NCBI GenBank assembly: GCA_022482815.1
Contig: JAKVOM010000001.1
Location: forward strand, 1,364,001-1,428,000
Length of the DNA stretch: 64,000 bases
Source: Acidaminococcus sp.
Lineage (GTDB): Bacteria; Bacillota; Negativicutes; Acidaminococcales; Acidaminococcaceae
Reading direction: 5' to 3'
The notes beneath the pieces were generated by a model that saw nothing but the letters and a program-made list of their open reading frames with translations, had not been told where the DNA came from and made no database searches. Positions 32,067 through 41,937 of the stretch are shown here, piece after piece; position 1 is the stretch's first letter, and each line of letters opens with the position of its first letter. The position numbers and the translations under genes are program-made.

Positions 32067-32765
32067 ATGGGTATTGCGGAAGCCGCAGGTTCCGAAATCA
32101 TCCACTATGGAACTACCGAAGTCATGCCTGATGTAGTCGTCAACATGCAGACCATCTACATGTCCTGGCTGACGATGCTGATTGTTGCGGTTGTTGTCTT
32201 TGCTGCAACGCGCCGCGTCGAGCTGATTCCTCACGGGATTCAGAACTTTGTGGAAATGTTTATCGAATGGCTGGATAAACTGATGGATGCAAACCTGGGC
32301 ATCGAAGGACGGCGTATGGCAACACCGTTTGTGATCACCTTGTTCTTATACATCTTTGTTGGTAATGAGCTCGGTATGCTGCCGTCTATTTTCGTGCATT
32401 TGTCTTCTCCGACAAATGACATCAACGTAGCCCTGGGACTTTCCATTACAGTGGCAGTTGCCGCCTACATTTTCGGCTGCATCAAACAGGGACCAAGATA
32501 TTTTAAACATTTGATTTCCCCGTTTGCCCTGATGCTGCCGCTGAATATCCTGGAGGAACTGGCCAAGCCTCTGACCATGGCGCTGCGTCTTTTCGGTAAT
32601 ATTCTGGCCGGAGAAATCCTGCTCGGCGTGCTGTACCAACTGGTGCCGTTTGTAGTGCCGAATATCTGGATTGGTTTCAGCTTGATTATCGGATTCCTGC
32701 AGGCATTTATCTTCACGATGCTGACGATTATTGCCCTGGCTCCGATTTTCAAGACGAAATATTAA
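32067..32765 (+). CDS. atpB: ATP synthase subunit a
   Basis: 232 aa, five to six membrane helices. LEELAKPLTMALRLFGNILAGEIL carries the essential Arg of helix 4, followed by the C-terminal IIGFLQAFIFTMLTIIAL. It forms the ion half-channels against the c ring. The ribosome site AAAGGAG precedes the ATG. Confidence 0.95.
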   Translation: MGIAEAAGSEIIHYGTTEVMPDVVVNMQTIYMSWLTMLIVAVVVFAATRRVELIPHGIQNFVEMFIEWLDKLMDANLGIEGRRMATPFVITLFLYIFVGNELGMLPSIFVHLSSPTNDINVALGLSITVAVAAYIFGCIKQGPRYFKHLISPFALMLPLNILEELAKPLTMALRLFGNILAGEILLGVLYQLVPFVVPNIWIGFSLIIGFLQAFIFTMLTIIALAPIFKTKY

Positions 32766-32804
32766 TTTGAATCTACTCCTGTTGAGAGGAAAGGAAAAGA
32801 AAAA

Positions 32805-33062
32805 ATGATTGACAACAATACTTTGATTATCATTGTTTCCATTATTGGCGCTGCCGCTATCGGCGTAGGCGCCTCCATTGCCGCAACCCGCGGTGACTCC
32901 AACGTAGCCCAGAAGGCTTTGGAATGCATGGCCCGTCAGCCTGAGCAGGCTGGTAACTTCCAGGTCAACATGCTGATTGCTATCGGCCTTGTTGAATCTA
33001 TTCCTATCATTGCTTCCGTTATTGCCATTGTGCTGATTTTTGCAAACCCCTTTACAAAGTAA
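32805..33062 (+). CDS. atpE: ATP synthase subunit c
   Basis: 85 aa hairpin. The loop ARQPE (43-47) anchors the alignment: Glu64-Ser65 in GLVESIP is the ion-binding carboxylate. Asp31 in RGDSNVAQ falls at the position of Gln32 in Na+-type rings and of the second Glu in two-carboxylate rings such as that of Fusobacterium nucleatum. Ion specificity is therefore an open and interesting question. AGGAAAGGAA precedes the ATG. Confidence 0.95.
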   Translation: MIDNNTLIIIVSIIGAAAIGVGASIAATRGDSNVAQKALECMARQPEQAGNFQVNMLIAIGLVESIPIIASVIAIVLIFANPFTK

Positions 33063-33096
33063 GGTTTCCGGAAGGGAAGGAAAGGAAGTGTAAGGC

Positions 33097-33588
33097 TTGG
33101 TAAGTATCAACTACACGTTAATTGCGCAGATTGTCAATTTCTTGATTCTTTTATGGATCCTGGCAAAATTTGCTTATAAACCGTTGCTGAAAGCGATGGA
33201 TGACCGCCGTATGCGGATTGTCAAGGATATGGACAATGCCGAGAATGCCAGAAAAGATGCCGAAGCTTTGAAACAGCAGTATGTCGATAAGATGAAAGAC
33301 GCCAAGAAAGAGGCTAATGCAATCATTGCCAAGGCAAATGCCCAGGCTCAGCAGATTCATGACGAAATGCTGGCTCAGGCCCAGAAAGAACGGGAAGAAA
33401 TTTTAAACTCCGGACGTGACCGCGTGGAAGCGGAAAGAAAGAAAGCGCTTCTGGATGTGCGTGAACAAGTCATTGCTCTCAGTACGGAAATTGCCGGGCG
33501 CGTGCTGGAACAGAAACTGACCAGTCAGGCCGATCAAGATTTAGTGGCCCGCGTGACGGATAAAACTCTGGCGGAGAAAAATAAATAA
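33097..33588 (+). CDS. atpF: ATP synthase subunit b
   Basis: 163 aa. One N-terminal membrane helix (YTLIAQIVNFLILLWILAKF) is followed by a long charged coiled coil forming the peripheral stalk. The start is TTG at 33097 with AAGGAAG upstream. Length is normal, and it carries no delta domain at its C-terminus. Confidence 0.93.
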   Translation: MVSINYTLIAQIVNFLILLWILAKFAYKPLLKAMDDRRMRIVKDMDNAENARKDAEALKQQYVDKMKDAKKEANAIIAKANAQAQQIHDEMLAQAQKEREEILNSGRDRVEAERKKALLDVREQVIALSTEIAGRVLEQKLTSQADQDLVARVTDKTLAEKNK

Positions 33589-33594
33589 GGGCTT

Positions 33595-35493
33595 TTGACA
33601 GCTCTTTGGAGGCAGTTGGATAAACAAATGGAAACGACGGATAGAAGAGAACTCTGGAAACAGATCCTGGAGCGTCTGCATATAACGGATGATGACCGGA
33701 AGCTGTTTCCTGCGGGACCTGATTTGCCTGTGTCCATTACGACGGCCAGACCGCTTGAAGAAGGAGAGGAAAGTCTCCTGCTGAGCCTTTTGAACGAAAA
33801 ATTCGGCAAAAAGGTTGTTGTCACAAAGCAGGAAGTGGATGCTTCTCTCGTTGGCGGTATTATTGTCCGCTATGGAGATCATGTTTTTGACGCCTCGATG
33901 AAGCGTCAGCTGGAAAAAATGGACCAACTGATGCAGCAGATTCATCTGGATGCCGGGAACACCGCAGGAACTGAAGGCCTCACTGAAGCTCTTACCAAAG
34001 GGCTCCAGCAATATGATAATCATGTAAATCTGGAAGAAATCGGTGTCGTTCGTACCGTCGGTGACGGTATCTGTACCGCAACGGGTCTCGGCGGCGCTAT
34101 GTCGGGAGAACTTGTCGCCCTTCGTGACGGTGTCTACGGTATGGTGCAGAACCTGTGGCCTGAAGAAGTGGGTATCGTACTTTTGGGCGGTGCCGATAAG
34201 ATTAAAGAAGGCGACATCGTCCGGCGCACGGACAGAGTTATGAGTATCCCTGTTGGCGAGGAAATGCTGGGACGAATTGTCGATCCTTTGGGCAAACCTC
34301 TGGATGGCCGCGGTGCAATTAAAGCCACTGAATACAGACCGATTGAACATCAGGCTCCGGGCATTGCCGCACGTGAACCTGTAAAGGTGCCGCTGCAGAC
34401 CGGTATCAAAGCTGTTGATGCCCTGGTTCCTATCGGGCGGGGCCAGCGTGAATTGATTATCGGCGACAGAGGTACCGGTAAAACGGCTATTGCCGTGGAT
34501 ACCATCCTCAATCAGAAAGATCAAAATGTAATTTGTATTTATGTTGCCATCGGGCAAAAGGCTTCTTCCGTAGCCCGGCTGGCACGTACCTTTGAAAAGT
34601 ATGGAGCTGCTTCATACACGATTGTCATCGCTGCGACGGCAGCCGATACGGCTCCTATGCAGTATCTGGCACCGTATGCCGGTGCTGCTGTGGGAGAATT
34701 TTTCATGGATCAGGGCAAGGATGTCCTGATCGTGTATGATGATTTGAGCAAACATGCCGTGGCCTATCGTGCCATGAGCCTGCTGCTGCGCCGTCCGCCC
34801 GGACGTGAAGCGTATCCTGGCGACGTGTTCTACCTGCATTCCCGTCTGTTGGAACGGGCCTGCCGGAGAAATAAGGCACACGGCGGCGGGTCCATGACGG
34901 CATTGCCGATTATTGAGACTCAGGCCGGCGACGTCAGCGGATACATTCCGACAAACGTAATTTCCATTACGGACGGCCAGATTTATCTGGAAACGGATCT
35001 CTTTAACTCTGGTGTACGGCCTGCTATCAATGCCGGACTTTCCGTATCCCGTGTCGGCGGTTCTGCCCAGACCAAGGCTATGAAGTCCGTGGCAGGCACG
35101 CTGCGTCTGACCCTGGCTCAGTACCGTGAACTGGCAGCCTTTGCCCAGTTTGGATCTGACCTCGACAAAATGACGAAGATGCAGCTCGATCGCGGCGCCC
35201 GCGTGACGGAAATGCTTAAACAGCCGCAGTATCAGCCGCTTTCCATGGAGGAACAGGTCATCAGCCTCTATGCTGTGACCAATGGATTCCTGGATGCGTT
35301 CCCGCAGGAAGACGTGACGCGCTATGAAAAGGAAATGCTGAATTACATCAATGCTCATTACGGAGCTATTCCTGTGGCAATTAAGCGGGATGGAAAGCTG
35401 ACGGATGAAACCAAGGCTTCCCTTGAAGAAGCTTTGAACGAATTCTCCAAGCTGTTTGAACCGACCGATACGGACGAGTTGAAGAAGGGATAA
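33595..35493 (+). CDS. atpA: ATP synthase delta(C-terminal domain)-alpha fusion
   Basis: 632 aa in one uninterrupted frame. Residues about 45-115 match the C-terminal domain of the delta subunit: [20 protein letters not shown] followed by [18 protein letters not shown]. From about residue 123 a complete alpha subunit follows: [20 protein letters not shown]-loop [11 protein letters not shown] near 290, [15 protein letters not shown]. The roughly 105-residue helical N-terminal domain of delta, which binds alpha, is absent, and no separate atpH exists. Start is TTG at 33595 or a nearby codon (ATG 33628 possible). No convincing internal start for alpha is seen. Confidence 0.9.
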   Translation: MTALWRQLDKQMETTDRRELWKQILERLHITDDDRKLFPAGPDLPVSITTARPLEEGEESLLLSLLNEKFGKKVVVTKQEVDASLVGGIIVRYGDHVFDASMKRQLEKMDQLMQQIHLDAGNTAGTEGLTEALTKGLQQYDNHVNLEEIGVVRTVGDGICTATGLGGAMSGELVALRDGVYGMVQNLWPEEVGIVLLGGADKIKEGDIVRRTDRVMSIPVGEEMLGRIVDPLGKPLDGRGAIKATEYRPIEHQAPGIAAREPVKVPLQTGIKAVDALVPIGRGQRELIIGDRGTGKTAIAVDTILNQKDQNVICIYVAIGQKASSVARLARTFEKYGAASYTIVIAATAADTAPMQYLAPYAGAAVGEFFMDQGKDVLIVYDDLSKHAVAYRAMSLLLRRPPGREAYPGDVFYLHSRLLERACRRNKAHGGGSMTALPIIETQAGDVSGYIPTNVISITDGQIYLETDLFNSGVRPAINAGLSVSRVGGSAQTKAMKSVAGTLRLTLAQYRELAAFAQFGSDLDKMTKMQLDRGARVTEMLKQPQYQPLSMEEQVISLYAVTNGFLDAFPQEDVTRYEKEMLNYINAHYGAIPVAIKRDGKLTDETKASLEEALNEFSKLFEPTDTDELKKG

Positions 35494-35497
35494 ACAA

Positions 35498-36409
35498 ATG
35501 GCAAACACGAGTGGAATTCGGGCCCACATGAAAAGTGTAGGCAGTATTGGGAAAATTACCGGAGCTATGCAGATGGTTGCTTCCGCAAGAATGCACCAGG
35601 CAGAACAGCGCGCCAATGCCAGTCTGCCTTTTGCCGTTAAACTGAAGGAACTGCTGCAGGAAGCAATCAGTGACCCTTCCGTACTGGCCCACTTGGATCC
35701 GGTTAAAAACCCGCTGCTTGAACAGCGTCCTGTCTACAAGACGGCGTATATTGTGATTGGTTCTGACAAGGGACTTGCCGGAGCTTACAACAGCAATGTG
35801 GTGAAACATACGGCAATCGAACTGAGAGGCCGGGAGAATTCTCCCCTCATTGCTGTCGGGAAGCAGATGCGTATCGGCCTGGAACATCGCGCATTCAATG
35901 TAGTTCGGACGTGGAATGGTTTTTCCGAAAAGCCGACTTTCGAGGCGGCAGAGGAAGTGGCCGATTACGTTTCGAGTATGTACATTCATCATGAAGTGGA
36001 TGAAGTCGATATTATTTATACGTATTTTAAATCCCCGATGGTGCAGATTCCGCGCACGGTGACGCTCCTTCCCATCAAAGCAAAATTCGGCGAAGAAGAT
36101 GAGGAAGAAAGAGCACAGATGGTGTGGGATACCAAGGACAGTACGGACTTTACGACCATTATCTATGAACCGGCTGCGGGGGAAATGCTTCCTTACCTGG
36201 CTCAATATTATCTGCGGAGCCAGATTTTTACCGCGTTCATCCAGAGTGCTGCCAGTGAACTGGCGGCCCGTATGACGGCCATGACTACGGCTACGGATAA
36301 CGCAAATACGCTTTTGGGCAAGCTGCGCATTCATTATCAGAAAGTGCGGCAGTCCAGTATCACAACAGAAATCAATGAAATTGTAGGCGGTGCTGAGGCG
36401 CTGAAGTAA
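35498..36409 (+). CDS. atpG: ATP synthase subunit gamma
   Basis: 303 aa. N-terminal GIRAHMKSVGSIGKITGAMQ with MVASARMHQAE and C-terminal ARMTAMTTATDNANTLLGKL are the rotor coiled coil. GSDKGLAGAYNSN is the Rossmann-like core. It is slightly longer than usual because of an acidic insertion (KFGEEDEEERAQM). Starts 4 bases after the fusion gene. Confidence 0.95.
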   Translation: MANTSGIRAHMKSVGSIGKITGAMQMVASARMHQAEQRANASLPFAVKLKELLQEAISDPSVLAHLDPVKNPLLEQRPVYKTAYIVIGSDKGLAGAYNSNVVKHTAIELRGRENSPLIAVGKQMRIGLEHRAFNVVRTWNGFSEKPTFEAAEEVADYVSSMYIHHEVDEVDIIYTYFKSPMVQIPRTVTLLPIKAKFGEEDEEERAQMVWDTKDSTDFTTIIYEPAAGEMLPYLAQYYLRSQIFTAFIQSAASELAARMTAMTTATDNANTLLGKLRIHYQKVRQSSITTEINEIVGGAEALK

Positions 36410-36424
36410 GCAATCGATGAGCAA

Positions 36425-36490
36425 GCTGCTGTCCTGTTTTTTTCTTCGGGAGCTGAGCAGGACGTAAATGCCGAATCAGTTGGGAGCAGC
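36425..36490 (+). other. Intercistronic stem-loop structure between atpG and atpD
   Basis: Nested complementary arms GCTGCT...AGCAGC (36425-36430/36485-36490) and GTCCTG...CAGGAC (36431-36436/36458-36463) lie in the 114-base gap. Other atp gaps in the operon are much shorter. It might affect mRNA processing or stability; nothing coding is seen. Confidence 0.35.
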
Positions 36491-36508
36491 AAAGCATCGG
36501 TTCTGTAA

Positions 36509-38002
<1,494 letters not shown>

Positions 38003-38003
38003 T

Positions 38004-38441
38004 ATGGCAAAACTAATGAGTCTTGAAGTGCTGACTCCGGATCGTTATTTGGTACAGCGTAAAGATATTTCCTATGTGTTGCTGAATACGGTAACCGGGG
38101 GTGTCGGTATCCTGGCCAATCATGGTCCGATGGTTGCGGTACTGAGTGAAGGCACATTAAAGTTGCAGGATAAGGATAACCATGTTATTCTAGTATACGT
38201 AGAAGGTGGATTCGCGGAAGTGAAGGATAACAAGGTCGTTATCCTGACCCCGAGAGCCCAGAAGGCGGAGAATATCGACGTTGCAAAATATGAGGGCATC
38301 CGGGACGAAGCTCTGCGGAGACTGGAGCATCCTGATGCATTGACGGATATTGAACATACGGAAAAGGTGTTGAGGCGGGCGCAGGCCAGGCTGAAGACGG
38401 CTTCACTGTTGAACAAAGTGGAACCGTTCCAGATTCCCTGA
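38004..38441 (+). CDS. atpC: ATP synthase subunit epsilon
   Basis: 145 aa. N-terminal beta-sandwich (SLEVLTPDRYLVQRKDISYV, GILANHGPMVAVL) and C-terminal two-helix domain (ALRRLEHPDALTDIEHTEKV). It is the last atp subunit and starts one base after the beta stop. Confidence 0.95.
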   Translation: MAKLMSLEVLTPDRYLVQRKDISYVLLNTVTGGVGILANHGPMVAVLSEGTLKLQDKDNHVILVYVEGGFAEVKDNKVVILTPRAQKAENIDVAKYEGIRDEALRRLEHPDALTDIEHTEKVLRRAQARLKTASLLNKVEPFQIP

Positions 38442-38491
38442 GATGAGGGAAAGAGCCGGGTGGCATGGGCTCGAAAAGGGGGACAGCCGCC

Positions 38492-38680
38492 ATGGATTTC
38501 ATCAGCAAAATGGCTGTCAGTAAGATGGGACAGCTGCGAGCTGAACTTGTAGAGCTCAACGAGCGGCTGCTCGTTGCAACGACAGAAGAACAAAAAAGAA
38601 CGCTTAAAAAGACGATTCAGGAAAAGGAAACCTATTACAATATTCTTGCGGATCGAATTCGGGTTCATTCGTCATTTTGA
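38492..38680 (+). CDS. Small helical hypothetical protein
   Basis: 62 aa, charged and almost wholly helical (RAELVELNERLLVATTEEQK), with no membrane segment. AAAGGGGG lies before the ATG at 38492. It lies between atpC and the terminator at 38700, so it is probably the last gene of the ATP synthase transcript. Not recognised. Confidence 0.55.
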   Translation: MDFISKMAVSKMGQLRAELVELNERLLVATTEEQKRTLKKTIQEKETYYNILADRIRVHSSF

Positions 38681-38699
38681 GCCAAAGTGACCACAATAG

Positions 38700-38745
38700 A
38701 GGAGCTGTGGGGAAATGGATATCATTTCCCCGCAGCTCTTTCTTT
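38700..38745 (+). terminator. Terminator of the ATP synthase operon
   Basis: GAGCTGTGGGGAAATG pairs with CATTTCCCCGCAGCTC (one G-U) around GATAT, then TTTCTTT. Confidence 0.9.
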
Positions 38746-38749
38746 ACAT

Positions 38750-38840
38750 AGGCAAACCGACACAGGAGGTTTGCTATTCTTCTATAACCTCCTTTCACGC
38801 TACGCAGTGGCGTCGAAAGGGACCACGAAGTGGTGGAGGA
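38750..38840. repeat. Palindromic intergenic element
   Basis: Three consecutive hairpins: GCAAACC/GGTTTGC (38753-38774), ACGCTAC gca GTGGCGT within a TTTC/GAAA stem (38793-38818), and ACCAC gaa GTGGT (38822-38834). An outer CCTCC/GGAGG pair encloses the last two. No gene is seen in 38746-39037. Confidence 0.5.
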
Positions 38841-38941
38841 TAGCCGGGAACTAGGGCAAACTGACGCAGGAGTGCGGAAAAGCTGCCAGCGGCGGCGCAG
38901 ACCGAGGGACGCGGCCTGCCACAGCCATCTTTTTCACCTTA

Positions 38942-38970
38942 TTTTCAAGCACTCCCAACTATGGTATAAT
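38942..38970 (+). promoter_or_regulatory. Probable promoter for the 39038-murA-mreB transcript
   Basis: TTTTCA, 17 bases, extended -10 TG-G-TATAAT ending at 38970. Confidence 0.6.
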
Positions 38971-39037
38971 TATCAAGATATAGCTAAAAGCAATAAAGAA
39001 ATACCCGTAAACTTTGGGGGAGAGGGGGCCGTCCAGG

Positions 39038-39469
39038 TTGCAAGGGTTTTTAAGTGTTGCCGTGCTGTGTGTACTTGTCGCGTTTGTGATTCATGATACG
39101 AAGAAAATTGGAATCCGGCATCGAAACTTCTGGATTGTTTCGACCGCGTTGTTTTTTCCGACGATTTTCTTGTATTTGATCCGCCGTTATCAGTTTATTC
39201 ACCAGGGACCGCTTTCTAAGCGGCAGATTCGTGAAATCCTGAAGAGGAAAAGGTCAAGAATTCGGCGGGAGAGGGCTGAAAATCAGCGGCGTACCTGGGA
39301 AAAGCAGCAGCACGCAAAGAAAAAAGAAAATCCGCAGGCTTATCTGGAAGAAAAAGAAAAAATCCGTCGTTCACGGGAAGAGATGCGTCAGAAGTTGGAT
39401 GCTGAGCTTCAGAGCCAACAGCAGCGTCATCAAAAACGGATAGGCCTGACAAATGAAAAACGTAAATGA
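39038..39469 (+). CDS. Membrane-anchored basic coiled-coil hypothetical protein
   Basis: 143 aa. Two hydrophobic segments (about 3-18 and 34-52) are followed by about 85 residues very rich in Arg, Lys, Glu and Gln with strong helical and coiled-coil character. Start is taken as TTG 39038, with AGAGGGGG about ten bases upstream; no ATG fits. It is upstream of murA and mreB and may belong to wall growth, but no family is recognised. Confidence 0.5.
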   Translation: MQGFLSVAVLCVLVAFVIHDTKKIGIRHRNFWIVSTALFFPTIFLYLIRRYQFIHQGPLSKRQIREILKRKRSRIRRERAENQRRTWEKQQHAKKKENPQAYLEEKEKIRRSREEMRQKLDAELQSQQQRHQKRIGLTNEKRK

Positions 39470-39492
39470 GCAGTGAAAGGTGTGGAAATAGC

Positions 39493-40752
39493 GTGGAAAA
39501 ACTGATCGTAAAGGGAGGGCATCGCCTCAAGGGGACGGTGCGGGTAAGCGGCGCTAAAAACGCAGTGCTGCCGATTATTGCAGCCTCCGTGCTTGGAACC
39601 GAGGGCAGCAAGATTAACGAAGTTCCCGAATTGGATGATGTAAGCACGATCTGTAAAGTGTTGGAATGTCTGGGGTTGAAAGTAGATCGCTCCGAACCCC
39701 ATGTCCTTAAAATCGATAGTCATAATGTAACGGGGTGGGAAGCTCCTTATGATCTTGTAAGCACCATGCGTGCTTCTTTTTTGGTAATGGGTTCCCTTCT
39801 TGCCCGCGTGGGCAGAGCGAAAATTTCGCTTCCCGGCGGCTGCGCCATCGGGACGCGTCCGATTGATATCCACTTGAAAGGTTTTGAAGCCCTGGGTGCC
39901 AAAATAAAACAAGAGTATGGCAGTGTGGAAGCATCAGCTCCGCATGGTCTCACCGGCACGACCATCTATCTTGATTTCCCGAGCGTAGGTGCGACGGAAA
40001 ACCTTATGATGGCAGCTTCGATGGCAAAGGGTACAACGATTATTGAAAATGCGGCACAGGAGCCGGAAATTGTCGACCTGGCCAACTACATCAATGTCAT
40101 GGGCGGCAAGGTCAGAGGTGCCGGTACAACGGCCATCCGCATCGATGGCGTGGAAAGTATGAAGGGCGGAGAACATACCGTTATTCCCGACCGGATTGAA
40201 GCCGGAACCTTTATGGTTGCCGGTGCCATGACGCAGGGGGATATCGTCGTTGAAAATGTTCTCTGCGAACACTTGAAACCGCTGATTGCCAAGCTGCGCG
40301 AAGCAGGCTGCACCGTAGAGGAAGGCATTGATGATGTTCATGTGATCGGGCCGCGTGAACTGAAACCGATTATTATCAAGACGATGCCGTATCCTGGCTT
40401 CCCGACAGATATGCAGGCCCAGGTCATGGCGATGATGTGCATTGCCAAGGGACAGAGTTCCGTATTGGAAACGGTTTTTGAAAATCGCTTCATGCATGTG
40501 GATGAGCTGCTCCGTATGGGTGCAAATATCAAGACGAGCGGCGGTCGTGCGGCTTTGATTGAAGGTGTACCTAAACTGTATGGCTGTCAGGTTCGGGCCA
40601 CGGACCTGCGGGCCGGTGCGGCGATGGTGCTTGCCGGACTCGTGGCTGACGGAACCACTGAAATTACGGATATTTATCATATTGACCGTGGTTATGAAAA
40701 CCTTGTCAGTAAGTTTACAAAGCTGGGCGCCGATATCCAGCGTGTAGGGTAA
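39493..40752 (+). CDS. murA: UDP-N-acetylglucosamine 1-carboxyvinyltransferase
   Basis: 419 aa. First committed step of peptidoglycan synthesis. [20 protein letters not shown] at the start, and [19 protein letters not shown] with the catalytic, fosfomycin-reactive Cys near residue 117. The C-terminal half has [14 protein letters not shown] and [16 protein letters not shown] at 39493 is the most likely start; the ORF extends to 39466, but that overlaps the previous gene without a ribosome site. Confidence 0.95.
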   Translation: MEKLIVKGGHRLKGTVRVSGAKNAVLPIIAASVLGTEGSKINEVPELDDVSTICKVLECLGLKVDRSEPHVLKIDSHNVTGWEAPYDLVSTMRASFLVMGSLLARVGRAKISLPGGCAIGTRPIDIHLKGFEALGAKIKQEYGSVEASAPHGLTGTTIYLDFPSVGATENLMMAASMAKGTTIIENAAQEPEIVDLANYINVMGGKVRGAGTTAIRIDGVESMKGGEHTVIPDRIEAGTFMVAGAMTQGDIVVENVLCEHLKPLIAKLREAGCTVEEGIDDVHVIGPRELKPIIIKTMPYPGFPTDMQAQVMAMMCIAKGQSSVLETVFENRFMHVDELLRMGANIKTSGGRAALIEGVPKLYGCQVRATDLRAGAAMVLAGLVADGTTEITDIYHIDRGYENLVSKFTKLGADIQRVG

Positions 40753-40758
40753 GCAGGT

Positions 40759-41799
40759 ATGAAACTTTTTGAAAATGGCTTTTTAAGTCAGCTGTTCACG
40801 AATGTGGACGTGGGAATTGACTTGGGAACGGCTAACTTGCTTCTTTTTCTCAAAGAAAAAGGAATCGTATTCAATGAACCTTCTGTCGTAGCAATCGATA
40901 AAAGTAACGGTAAGGTTGTGGCAGTCGGACGCAAGGCTCATGAGATGCTTGGCAAGACACCGGATAACATTAAAGTGATTCATCCGCTCTCCGGCGGGGT
41001 AGTCGCCGATTATGAAGCTACACAGGGAATGCTGAGCAGTGTGCTGACAAAAATTGTCGGGCGCAATCTGTTCTTCAAGCCGCGGGTGATGGTCTGTGTG
41101 CCGACGGGGATTACCAATGTAGAACGCCGGGCCGTCAAAGAGGCCTGCATCCAGGCCGGGGCCGCAAAGGCGTTTCTTATCGAAGAACCGCTGGCTGCTG
41201 CCATCGGGGCAGGCATTGATGTCCAGGAACCGATGGGCCATATGGTCGTCAATATCGGTGGGGGCACGACGGATGCTGCCGTGATCAGTTTGGGCAGTAT
41301 TGTTGCTTCCAGTGCCCTTCGGATAGGCGGAAGCCGGTTTGATGAAGCAATCGTACGCTATATGAAAAAAGACCTGAATATCCAGGTCGGGGAAGATATG
41401 GCGGAAGATATCAAGAAAAGGATTGGCACGGTAAGCCGTCTGGGGCGGCATGGTGATATGGCGATCCGAGGACGTGATATGATTACGGGCCTTCCGACGA
41501 CGTTGCGGATGACGAGCCGGGATACCATGCGGGCTATGACTGAGCCGGTCGGTATGATTTTGGGGTGTATCCAGTCCGTCTTTGAAAAAACGCCTCCGCA
41601 GCTGGCTGCGGACATCCTGGAAACCGGGATTATCCTGACCGGAGGAGGGGCTCTTCTGGAAGGACTGGCCGATGTCATCCAATCGGATATGCATGTGCGG
41701 ACCAAGGTGGCCGAAAATCCTCTCGAATGTGTAGTCAGAGGGGCAGGACAGGCGCTGGACAATCCGCTCGTCATGGAAATGCTCTTGGAAGAAAACTAA
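40759..41799 (+). CDS. mreB: Rod-shape-determining protein, MreB family
   Basis: 346 aa actin-fold ATPase. VDVGIDLGTANLLLFLKEKG (phosphate 1), NIGGGTTDAAVISLG (phosphate 2) and ILTGGGALLEGLADVI (adenosine) are visible. It polymerises under the membrane and guides lateral wall synthesis. Located 6 bases after murA. MreC and MreD are not in the window. Confidence 0.95.
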   Translation: MKLFENGFLSQLFTNVDVGIDLGTANLLLFLKEKGIVFNEPSVVAIDKSNGKVVAVGRKAHEMLGKTPDNIKVIHPLSGGVVADYEATQGMLSSVLTKIVGRNLFFKPRVMVCVPTGITNVERRAVKEACIQAGAAKAFLIEEPLAAAIGAGIDVQEPMGHMVVNIGGGTTDAAVISLGSIVASSALRIGGSRFDEAIVRYMKKDLNIQVGEDMAEDIKKRIGTVSRLGRHGDMAIRGRDMITGLPTTLRMTSRDTMRAMTEPVGMILGCIQSVFEKTPPQLAADILETGIILTGGGALLEGLADVIQSDMHVRTKVAENPLECVVRGAGQALDNPLVMEMLLEEN

Positions 41800-41809
41800 A
41801 AAATTACGG

Positions 41810-41918
41810 GGACGCGCTCTAAGGAACCAATGCTGAGGCAGCTTGGATTTGCGCGAGATGCGTGAAGACAAGTCGCCGGAAGATTTTCACGATTGGCTCT
41901 TCGACGTGCGTCCTTTTT
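41810..41918 (+). ncRNA. Candidate structured RNA or leader (three-way junction ending in a T-run)
   Basis: GGACGCGC (41810-41817) pairs with GTGCGTCC (41906-41913), directly followed by TTTTT. Inside are CCAATGCTG agg CAGCTTGG (41827-41846) and CGTGAA...TTCACG (41861-41891). The result is a closed multi-helix structure whose outer stem is also a terminator stem. It lies between mreB and an exported-protein gene whose ribosome site follows immediately. It could be a plain terminator with internal branches or a riboswitch-like leader. No known class was recognised. Confidence 0.4.
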
Positions 41919-41937
41919 ATGTGTAGGAGTGAGAAAA

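Noticed and set aside
38746-39000. Considered as an RNase P, tmRNA or 6S RNA gene because of its length and hairpins
   Set aside because: None of the universally conserved cores of these RNAs could be found.
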